This document shows, piece after piece, positions 48,867-55,798 of a stretch of DNA of 55,798 nt. Where the stretch lies: NCBI GenBank assembly GCA_964346075.1, contig CAYFTH010000002.1, positions 1 to 55,798 of the forward strand, read 5' to 3'. Made by a program: the position numbers and the translations under genes. Origin of the DNA: Brumimicrobium sp964346075. GTDB taxonomy: Bacteria; Bacteroidota; Bacteroidia; Flavobacteriales_D; Crocinitomicaceae. Within the stretch, counting starts at the first letter, position 1. The number at the start of each line of letters is the position of its first letter. The notes under the pieces were generated by a model that made no database searches, was not told the DNA's origin, and saw nothing but the letters and a program-made list of their open reading frames with translations.

Positions 48867-51346
48867 ATACCCCCCATTAAAATTATCTGGTCTTGAACCA
48901 TTAATTGTCACGCCCGAATCTAACTTCATCAATGTGGGTGAACGAACCAATGTTACGGGGTCCAAAAAATTCTTGCGACTGATCAAAGAAGACAACTACG
49001 AAGAAGCACTGGAAGTTGCTTTGGATCAAGTGCAGGGCGGAGCTCAAATCATTGATGTCAACATGGATGAAGGGATGATTGATGGAGCTGAAGCAATGGT
49101 GAAGTTTTTAAACTTGATTGCATCAGAGCCGGATATTGCCCGCGTACCTGTCATGGTTGATTCTTCCAAATGGGAAATTATCGAGGCTGGATTGAAATGT
49201 GTTCAAGGTAAAGGGGTGGTCAACTCTATTTCGCTCAAAGAAGGAGAGGATCAGTTTATTGAACACGCTAAAAAAGTGAAGCGTTACGGTGCAGCGGTTA
49301 TTGTCATGGCTTTTGATGAAGACGGTCAGGCAGATAGCTATGAGCGCAGAATTGAAATTTGTAAGCGCTCTTATGACATTCTGGTAGATGTGGTGAAATT
49401 TCCACCGCAGGATATCATTTTTGATCCGAATATTTTCCCTGTAGGTACCGGCATGGAAGAGCATCGCAATAATGCGGTTGATTTTTTCCGTGCTACCAAG
49501 TGGATTAGGGAAAACCTTCCCGGTGCACATGTCTCTGGTGGGGTGTCGAACGTATCGTTCTCTTTTCGTGGAAACAATGCCGTTCGCGAGGCCATGCACT
49601 CCTCTTTTTTATATCACGCGATACAGCAAGGGATGGACATGGGTATTGTAAATCCAACGATGCTCGAAGTCTATGATGATATCGACAAAGAGTTATTGAC
49701 ATACGTAGAGGATGTACTCCTCAACCGAAGAGAAGACGCTACAGAACGACTCCTGGAGTTCGCGGAAAACTTCAAAGGTGAAGGAAAAAAACGCGTAGTA
49801 GATCTTTCCTGGAGAGAGAATAATGTAAATGAACGGTTATCCCATGCACTCGTAAAAGGAATTGTTGAATATATTGAAGAGGATACAGAAGAGGCCCGAC
49901 AGGCGCACGAACGACCGATACAAGTAATCGAAGGTCCACTTATGGATGGAATGAATGTCGTTGGCGACTTGTTTGGAAGTGGTAAAATGTTCTTACCTCA
50001 AGTTGTGAAGTCGGCACGCGTGATGAAAAAGGCTGTGGCCTACCTTTTACCTTATATCGAAGCGGATAAACGAGAAGGAGATAAACCCAACGGAAAAGTG
50101 CTCATGGCAACTGTCAAAGGAGATGTGCACGATATAGGAAAGAATATTGTCGGTGTTGTTTTAGGGTGTAATAACTATGAAGTTATTGATATGGGTGTGA
50201 TGGTTGCGCCTGAAAAAATTATTCAAACGGCTATCGATAAAGGAGTAGATGCCATTGGTTTGAGTGGTTTGATTACGCCTTCACTTGATGAAATGGTTAC
50301 AGTCGCGAAAGAAATGCAGCGTGCAGATTTAAAGGTTCCGTTGTTAATTGGTGGTGCTACAACTTCTCGCGTCCATACAGCTGTTAAAATTGAAGAGCAT
50401 TATAAAAATGATCAAACGGTTCATGTCCTGGATGCTTCGCGTTCTGTTACGGTAGTTGAAAAACTGTTAGGTAACTACAAGGATGATTTCGTGGATAAGA
50501 TTAAATTGGATTATCAAAAATTGCGCGATCACCACGAAAAAAGCAAAGGAAGAAAAAAACTCTTGCCTTTAAAAGATGCGCAGACCAATGGAATGCCGAT
50601 TNNNNNNNNNNNNNNNNNNNNNNNNNNNNNNNNNNNNNNNNNNNNNNNNNNNNNNNNNNNNNNNNNNNNNNNNNNNNNNNNNNNNNNNNNNNNNNNNNNN
50701 NGAGATTTATACGGACGACACGCGAACTGAAGTGCTGTCAGTTCAACATACGATGCGACAGCAACTCAAAAAGTCGTCGAAAGCTAACAACATTGCCCTT
50801 TCAGATTTTATTGCGCCAAAAACTACGGGGCTCAAAGACTATATAGGCGCTTTTGTTGTGACGACGGGTATTGGAATTGAGGAACATATAGCGCGTTTTG
50901 AGGCAGATCATGATGATTATAATTCGATTATGCTAAAGGCTTTAGCTGATCGACTGGCGGAGGCTTTTGCAGAACGTATGCATGAACGAGTAAGAAAAGA
51001 ATTTTGGGGGTATTCGTCTGACGAGAAACTTGAGAACGACGCCTTAATCAAAGAAAAATACCAGGGAATTCGTCCAGCGCCAGGTTATCCTGCTTGTCCT
51101 GATCATACAGAAAAACCTGATTTATTCCGCATTTTGGATGCGACTGAAATCACGGGCGTTGAATTGACGGAAAGCATGGCAATGACGCCTACAGCAAGTG
51201 TCAGTGGTTGGTATTTTGCGCATCCGGAGAGTAAATACTTTGGTGTAGGAAAGATCGCAAAAGATCAAGTTGAAGATTTGGCGAAACGGAAGAATATGCC
51301 TTTTGACGAGATGGAGAAGTGGCTCGGACCGAATTTGGGGTATTGA
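48856..51346 (+). CDS. metH: methionine synthase, folate, cobalamin and reactivation modules (split MetH, part 2), interrupted by assembly gap
   Basis: The start is ATG 48856 (MKNEYPPLKLSG), overlapping part 1 by 11 bp. The first 582 residues up to the gap hold a methyltetrahydrofolate-binding barrel (about 20-290, NVGERTNVTGSKKF), a helical cap, and the B12-binding domain with the lower-ligand motif VKGDVHDIGKN and GLSGLITPS. After 100 N, 214 residues of the SAM-binding reactivation domain follow (EIYTDDTRTEV; RPAPGYPACPDH). The frame before and after the N run differs by one, because the N count is not a multiple of three. By comparison with known MetH about 90-100 residues are missing, so the protein is probably near 890 residues and intact. 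Confidence 0.92.
50602..50701. other. assembly gap (100 N)
   Basis: A run of exactly 100 N, the usual placeholder for an unknown length, inside metH part 2. Family comparison suggests that the true missing sequence is about 270-300 bp. Confidence 0.99.
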
Positions 51347-51444
51347 TGAATGGTTTTCACACTGCATTTCAAATTAACTTGTCACCTGAAAAACTCAAAA
51401 AAACACCCATATTGCAATCTACATATTACAAAAATATACAAATA

Positions 51445-51478
51445 TTGTTTTTTATACATATCAAAAAATGTATATTTG
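51445..51478 (+). promoter_or_regulatory. promoter and candidate operator of the AAA ATPase gene
   Basis: TTG (51445-51447) and TATATTTG (51471-51478) are separated by 23 bases. TATACAT (51453-51459) and ATGTATA (51468-51474) form a perfect 7-bp inverted repeat with an 8-base spacer that overlaps the -7 element, so a bound protein would block the promoter. Confidence 0.6.
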
Positions 51479-51495
51479 TGTAAAATGAACATGCC

Positions 51496-52683
51496 ATGAA
51501 TGAGTTGATAGATAATCATACGAGACAAATTGAAGAGTTAGACTGTCGTTTTGATCGCATTACCGACATTGATTGGAATGACCGATTAATAGGTATTACA
51601 GGAGCTCGTGGCGTGGGGAAAACCACTTATTTATTGAATCATATCAAGAATAAACTGTCTAAAGAAGCAAAAGCAATTTATGTTAGTTTGGATGATATTT
51701 ACTTTTCTTCGCATTCACTTGTAGAGTTTGCAGGAGATTGGTTAAAACGTGGAGGAACACATCTTTTCTTAGATGAAATTCACAAATATCCAAACTGGTC
51801 GCAAGAGTTAAAAAACATCTACGATCGTTATAAAAAGCTTCATGTTGTTTTTACGGGGTCGTCTCTCTTACATATATACTCAGGGAAAGCAGACCTGAGC
51901 AGAAGGGCGGTGGTTTATACAATGAACGGGCTTTCATTTCGGGAGTTTGTACAAATCGAAACAGGGAAAACTTTTGCAACTTATACATTAAATGAAATCA
52001 TCGAAAATCATGAAAAAATAACAAAGGAGATTGTAAACGAGATTCGTCCATTAGCATTTTTTGAAGACTACTTAGAATACGGCTATTATCCATTTTATTT
52101 GGAAAGCAAGACTTCCTATCATCGAAAATTAATGAATACCATTAACCTCATGCTGGAAGTAGACTTACCGTATTTAAGACATGTTGAGGTGAAATACATT
52201 CACAAACTTAAAAAACTGATCAACTTTATTGCTAACGCAGTACCGTTTCAACCCAATGTATCAAAACTAGCGGGAGATATTGAAGTGGCAAGAAACACCG
52301 TGATGCTTTACTTGAATTATTTAGAAGACTCAAAAATTATAAATCTCTTGCACAGTAAGAGCTCTTCAGATGCCCATTTAGCAAAGCCTGAAAAAGTATA
52401 TTTGCACCATCCGAATATTGCCTATGCCATTAATAAAAAGCACTGTGAGACAGGAACAATTCGGGAGAGTTTTTTTTACAACCAGGTGAATAACAAATAT
52501 GATGTCAAAAGTAGTCCTGTGAGTGATTTTCTTGTGGAAGAAAAATACACGTTTGAAGTTGGAGGAAAAAACAAGAGTAAGAAGCAACTTAAAAACACTA
52601 AAAATAGCTTTGTGGCTGCTGATAATCTCGAATATGGGAATGACACCACCGTTCCATTATGGCTGTTTGGGTTTTTGTATTGA
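51496..52683 (+). CDS. AAA family ATPase with C-terminal DUF4143-like domain
   Basis: The 395-residue protein has Walker A GITGARGVGKTTYLL (about 33-47), Walker B THLFLDEIHKYPNW (about 91-104), and sensor-type VVFTGSSLLHIYSG (about 117-130). The RRAVVYTMNGLSFREF block is typical of this ATPase group. A helical middle part and a C-terminal beta-rich domain follow, with FEVGGKNKSKKQLKN near 355, reminiscent of a PD-(D/E)XK-like fold. Such ATPases are common as solitary, variable genes in Bacteroidota and archaea, with unknown partners. It sits alone between metH and the MoxR-like gene, with its own promoter, and may have been acquired separately. Confidence 0.82.
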   Translation: MNELIDNHTRQIEELDCRFDRITDIDWNDRLIGITGARGVGKTTYLLNHIKNKLSKEAKAIYVSLDDIYFSSHSLVEFAGDWLKRGGTHLFLDEIHKYPNWSQELKNIYDRYKKLHVVFTGSSLLHIYSGKADLSRRAVVYTMNGLSFREFVQIETGKTFATYTLNEIIENHEKITKEIVNEIRPLAFFEDYLEYGYYPFYLESKTSYHRKLMNTINLMLEVDLPYLRHVEVKYIHKLKKLINFIANAVPFQPNVSKLAGDIEVARNTVMLYLNYLEDSKIINLLHSKSSSDAHLAKPEKVYLHHPNIAYAINKKHCETGTIRESFFYNQVNNKYDVKSSPVSDFLVEEKYTFEVGGKNKSKKQLKNTKNSFVAADNLEYGNDTTVPLWLFGFLY

Positions 52684-52740
52684 ACAAAACAACCCGAAAG
52701 TAGCCGCACAGAAGAGCGGGTTGCCGCGGCTTACTTTCCG
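52684..52740 (-). terminator. terminator region of the MoxR-like ATPase gene, two competing hairpins
   Basis: On the minus strand CAACCCG and CGGGTTG (52717-52723 and 52690-52696) form a 7-bp stem followed by TTTTG. GAAAGTA-A-GCCGC can pair with GCGGCTACTTTC in the same region, starting within the last codons. The stems interleave and cannot both form. Confidence 0.5.
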
Positions 52741-54191
52741 TATAGTGAACCCAGTAGTTCATCTTCGAAACGAACGCCTCCGTTTATTTTTTTCTTGTTC
52801 AACTTTTTGTGTTCGACCATACCCCATAAAATTAATTCCTTAATTAATGATGCGTCTTTGGCGTCGTGATCTGGAATGTACTTTTCAATAATCGTTTGAA
52901 TCGGAGCGATTTGATCTAATTTGTCGCTGTAGTCTTTGTTTTTTAAATCCTCTTCGAGTGTAAAATCCGGGTGTTCCATAAACCAACGAATAACCTCATC
53001 AAACTCTTGTTCCTCATCTTCTTTTTTCAGTTTTTTGAGTTGCTTGAACGTTTGATTGAAGATTGATTTAATCGCTTCCCCCAATAAATTTCGTGCTACG
53101 ACTTCCGCGCCGAGTTGTTCGCCTTCATAAACCAGCTCCACCTTTCCTGTGATTGCAGGGAGGATACCTTCAAAATCGGACATACGCACGGTTGTTTCTT
53201 GTTCTCCAGCAATAATTCTACGCAATTCAGCCCGGCTGATCAGGTTTTCGTACATCGTAATTCCCATCCGCGCCGACACACCGCTATTAGCATCCACGTA
53301 TGGAGACTCGCGCGCTTCGAAACCAATTTGTTCAATTAATGTCTTTGCAATTTCGGGTACGTGAACAGTAGCGCTTTTCGCTTGACCACCAATTTCTTGA
53401 GCCGTTATTTTTTTGGCTGTAGCGATATCTTTTGGATAGTGTGTCAATATTTGTGACCCAATTCGGTCTTTGAGCGGTGTTACAATACTTCCTCGGTTGG
53501 TGTAATCTTCTGGATTAGCAGTAAAAACAAAGTTGACATCCAGGGGAAGTCGAATATTAAATCCTCGTATTTGAACATCGCCTTCCTGAAGGATATTAAA
53601 AAGAGCCACTTGTATACGCGCTTGCAAATCAGGCAATTCGTTGATGACAAAAATACATCGGTTGGCTCGCGGAATCATACCATAATGAATAACCCGCTCG
53701 TCGGCATAACTCAGTTTTTGAGCGGCTGCTTTTATCGGGTCAATATCGCCAATCAGGTCTGCTACAGAAACATCCGGCGTGGCCAGTTTCTCGTAAAACC
53801 GATCGGAACGATGTAACCATTCAATGGGCATTTGATCACCTTTTTCTGCTTTTATTCGCTTTCCATAACCAGAAATAGGACAGTAAGGGTCATCGTGTAC
53901 ATCAGAGCCTGCGATATAAGGAATATATTCATCCAGCAACTCGACCATGGAACGGGCAATCCTTGTTTTTGCCTGGCCGCGCAATCCGAGTAAATTAATA
54001 TTGTGCTTTGATAACAGGGCTGTCTTTAACTGCGGAATCACGGTGTCATCGTAACCGATAATGGCTTCAAAAATGGGTTCGTTATGAGCGATTTTTTCCA
54101 ATAAGTTATCCCGGAGTTCCTCTTTAATGGAACGGGACTGGTACCCTTCCGACTTTAATTCTTCAAATGTTTTAATCTTCGTATAATCCAT
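52731..54191 (-). CDS. MoxR / magnesium-chelatase-like AAA+ ATPase
   Basis: The protein has 486 residues from the ATG at 54189-54191, placed 1 bp after the VWA gene; an upstream start would overlap that gene by 41 bp. P-loop-like GLRGQAKTRIARSM is at about 73-86. The Walker B equivalent is CIFVINELPDL, with Asn-Glu rather than Asp-Glu. Sensor 1 is NFVFTANPEDYTNRG and an arginine-finger region is TPLKDRIGSQI. This matches the ChlI-like ATPases paired with VWA proteins that remodel or insert metal into client proteins. The gene pair with the VWA protein supports that role; the client is unknown. Confidence 0.85.
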   Translation of the reverse strand: MDYTKIKTFEELKSEGYQSRSIKEELRDNLLEKIAHNEPIFEAIIGYDDTVIPQLKTALLSKHNINLLGLRGQAKTRIARSMVELLDEYIPYIAGSDVHDDPYCPISGYGKRIKAEKGDQMPIEWLHRSDRFYEKLATPDVSVADLIGDIDPIKAAAQKLSYADERVIHYGMIPRANRCIFVINELPDLQARIQVALFNILQEGDVQIRGFNIRLPLDVNFVFTANPEDYTNRGSIVTPLKDRIGSQILTHYPKDIATAKKITAQEIGGQAKSATVHVPEIAKTLIEQIGFEARESPYVDANSGVSARMGITMYENLISRAELRRIIAGEQETTVRMSDFEGILPAITGKVELVYEGEQLGAEVVARNLLGEAIKSIFNQTFKQLKKLKKEDEEQEFDEVIRWFMEHPDFTLEEDLKNKDYSDKLDQIAPIQTIIEKYIPDHDAKDASLIKELILWGMVEHKKLNKKKINGGVRFEDELLGSLYGK

Positions 54192-54192
54192 C

Positions 54193-55329
54193 TTAGCGTA
54201 TGTTTTTCTTTTTATTCTTTTCGTAATCTTCAAATATCATCTGACCCAATCCTTTCAGTCCTGTGTAAAAAGCTTTGCCCTGGTTCGCCGCTGTAAATTC
54301 CTCTACGAATTCTTGAAGGTAAGGGTCTTGAGCAATCATAAAGGTGGTGATTGGAATGCCTAATTTTCGAGCTTCCCTGGCCTTGTCCATGCACTTATTC
54401 GTGATGAAAGGATCCAGCCCCATACTGTTTTTATAATATTCACCATTCGGGAGGTGCAAACAACTGGGCTTTCCATCCGTAATCATAAAAATTTGTCGGT
54501 TCGACTGTTTTTTGCGCTTGAGAATGCCCAGCGCAAGATTGAGTCCCGCGACTGTATTGGTATGATAAGGGCCTACTTGTAAGTAAGGAAGATCTTTTAC
54601 TTTAATTGGCCAGGCGTCGTTACCATAGACAATAATATCAATGTGATCTTTTGGGTAGCGCGTTTTAATGAGTTCCGTAAGCGCCATGGCTACCTTTTTT
54701 GCAGGTGTAATGCGATCTTCTCCGTAAAGAATCATACTGTGACTAATGTCAATCATCAGCACTGTACTCATTTGACTGTTGTGATGGGTGTCGTGAACGG
54801 TTAAATCTTTTTCAGTTAGTCTGAAATCATCAATACCATTGTTAACATAAGCATTTTTGATGCTTTCTGTGAGGGCAATTTGATTGATATCATCTCCGTA
54901 ATGGTAGTTTTTAAACTCACCTGTTTTGTCCGTGCCTAGCCCTGACTGCTTTGTTTTGTGGTTACCCTTTCCTGATTTGCGAAGCGCTCCGAAAATTTGA
55001 TCAAGCGATTTCTGACGGATGGTTTGTTCAGTCTTTGCAGTGATGGCAAATCCTTTTTCTGGTGCGTCGTCGTCCTTTATAAAACCACGTTTCTTTAGAT
55101 CTTCAATAAAATCATCCATGGTGTAATCCGCAGTGAAAAGATGATACTCCTGGTCGAGTTGTTCCATCCAATTGAGCGTTTCGTCGACATCACCAGAAGT
55201 AAAGACGATGAGTTCTTGAAAAATTTCGAATAGCCGTTCGAAAAGGCTTTGATCTTCCGCTTCATAAGGGGTAAACTGAAAACCTGAAAGGCTTTGTTTT
55301 ATTTCGTCTGTTGTTTTCTTTTTGCTCAT
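54193..55329 (-). CDS. VWA domain protein, partner of the MoxR-like ATPase
   Basis: The 378-residue protein has a helical N-terminal half (1-165) and a von Willebrand A domain (about 190-370). The metal-ion-dependent adhesion site is MIDISHSMI (Asp-x-Ser-x-Ser), with the Thr and Asp contributions in TNTVAGLN and ITDGKPS. No signal peptide is present, so it is cytoplasmic. In MoxR/VWA and chelatase I/D pairs the VWA protein links the ATPase to its client. Its stop lies 1 bp before the ATPase start, an operon of the two. A promoter was not clearly seen upstream. Confidence 0.87.
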   Translation of the reverse strand: MSKKKTTDEIKQSLSGFQFTPYEAEDQSLFERLFEIFQELIVFTSGDVDETLNWMEQLDQEYHLFTADYTMDDFIEDLKKRGFIKDDDAPEKGFAITAKTEQTIRQKSLDQIFGALRKSGKGNHKTKQSGLGTDKTGEFKNYHYGDDINQIALTESIKNAYVNNGIDDFRLTEKDLTVHDTHHNSQMSTVLMIDISHSMILYGEDRITPAKKVAMALTELIKTRYPKDHIDIIVYGNDAWPIKVKDLPYLQVGPYHTNTVAGLNLALGILKRKKQSNRQIFMITDGKPSCLHLPNGEYYKNSMGLDPFITNKCMDKAREARKLGIPITTFMIAQDPYLQEFVEEFTAANQGKAFYTGLKGLGQMIFEDYEKNKKKNIR

Positions 55330-55396
55330 AATTTAGAACATCCGCTTTGATCTGATGTTTTAAAAACACTTCGAATTGAAATTAGTTTGTAAAATC

Positions 55397-55798
55397 ATGA
55401 AGAAAAAGAAAGTTGCTATCATTGGTGCCGGGTTGTCTGGACTGATTGCTGCGAAAAAACTCTCTAAGGAGATGTTTGATATTACGATTTACGAAAAGGA
55501 GGCGGTGCCGGGGGGAAGAATGCGCACTTCTATCATCGATGGATGGGAACTCGACCACGGTTTTCAGGTGTTGTTAACGGGTTATCCTTATTTGAAAAAA
55601 CACCTTGAAGATGTGTCGATGGACCTTGTTCAATTAGATGCTGGAGCGACTGTTTTCTTCCAGAACAAACAATTCTCTATCGGTGATCCTGCAAGAAATA
55701 TTAGACTTTTACTACCTACTATTTTTTCACCCGCGGGAGCGTTAAAAGATAAATGGCTGATTTTTAAATTACAGCGAATGCTAAAAAAGAAATCGATA
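55397..55798 (+). CDS. FAD-dependent oxidoreductase (amine oxidase / phytoene desaturase-like), N-terminal part
   Basis: The frame is open from the ATG at 55397 to the window end (134 residues). It starts with the dinucleotide-binding motif VAIIGAGLSGLIAAKKL (about 6-22), the ribose-binding Glu in IYEKEAVPGGRMRT, and the DHGFQVLL segment typical of protoporphyrinogen oxidase/phytoene dehydrogenase-like flavoproteins. The substrate cannot be determined from this part. TTAGTTTG lies just upstream, one base from the -7 consensus. Confidence 0.82.
   Translation, partial: MKKKKVAIIGAGLSGLIAAKKLSKEMFDITIYEKEAVPGGRMRTSIIDGWELDHGFQVLLTGYPYLKKHLEDVSMDLVQLDAGATVFFQNKQFSIGDPARNIRLLLPTIFSPAGALKDKWLIFKLQRMLKKKSI

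Noticed and set aside
50576..50701. Separate gene beginning at 50576 and running through the N run
   Set aside because: The frame before the N run is out of phase with metH and is an artefact of the 100-base placeholder; the part after the gap is the end of metH.
54192..54233. Upstream start of the MoxR-like gene at 54233
   Set aside because: It would overlap the VWA gene by 41 bp and adds a basic leader; ATG 54191 is 1 bp after the VWA stop.
1..55798. CRISPR arrays, insertion sequences or prophage genes
   Set aside because: No regularly spaced repeats, transposase, integrase or structural phage genes were recognised.

Overview
This window reads as chromosomal DNA from a member of the Bacteroidota, most likely order Flavobacteriales. 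The signs are AT-rich DNA, promoters with the Bacteroidota -7 element TAnnTTTG instead of a sigma-70 type -10, a type IX secretion C-terminal sorting domain (42932-44482), a gliding-motility-type CHU_C domain (16194-17291), a DUF4175 giant coiled-coil protein (9037-12384), and methionine synthase split into two genes. I cannot name a genus. A run of 100 N at 50602-50701 shows it is a draft assembly. I see no prophage, insertion sequence or CRISPR array.

Layout. 1-5400: end of an alkaline phosphatase gene, comF, and nrdB-nrdA (class Ia ribonucleotide reductase) with a structured leader and a DnaA-box-like inverted repeat upstream. 5393-12384: a leftward operon DUF4175 - RsbW-like ATPase - ybeY - mnmG - methyltransferase. 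It carries three near-perfect ParB-binding parS sites within 2.04 kb, one of them inside the ybeY reading frame. 12559-14670: gltX-folB and tRNA-Cys. 14668-17817: a lipoprotein, an outer-membrane barrel, and an ECF sigma factor overlapping a membrane protein that ends in PKD and CHU_C domains. 17885-20590: a TlpA-like lipoprotein, a cytosolic-looking M23 protein and a LytTR response regulator. 20591-21296: a 706-bp AT-rich gap with DnaA-box-like words. 21297-25330: rpiB, rnr and a HisKA_2 sensor kinase.

25527-29944: ferritin followed after 5 bp by a 1297-residue receptor. Its beta-propeller and Y_Y_Y sensor resembles that of hybrid two-component systems, but the output is a class III adenylate cyclase followed by an HD domain. 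I consider this the most interesting protein here. 30139-33806: a universal stress protein, an extraordinarily lysine-rich exported protein, and holB. 33843-40851: small or hypothetical proteins, a tightly packed leftward set (SIS-family sugar-phosphate isomerase, lipB, beta-lactamase-fold protein, conserved small protein) with long gene overlaps, an outer-membrane barrel and an OmpR-type regulator. 40872-47414: dCMP deaminase and S41 protease (overlapping), a cytochrome c / copper monooxygenase-like secreted protein, and an AddB-like nuclease.

47457-51346: a promoter, a SAM-I riboswitch, two related inverted palindromic repeats, then split metH with the assembly gap in its activation domain. 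51471-52683: a stand-alone AAA ATPase whose promoter overlaps a perfect inverted repeat. 52731-55329: a VWA/MoxR-type ATPase pair. 55397-end: the start of an FAD-dependent oxidoreductase.

Functional themes are nucleotide supply (nrdBA, dCMP deaminase, rpiB), translation and RNA maturation (gltX, tRNA-Cys, mnmG, ybeY, rnr), one-carbon metabolism under SAM control, and envelope sensing. The parS cluster suggests the window lies in the replication-origin-proximal part of the chromosome. All calls are from reading the sequence; no database search or alignment was run.
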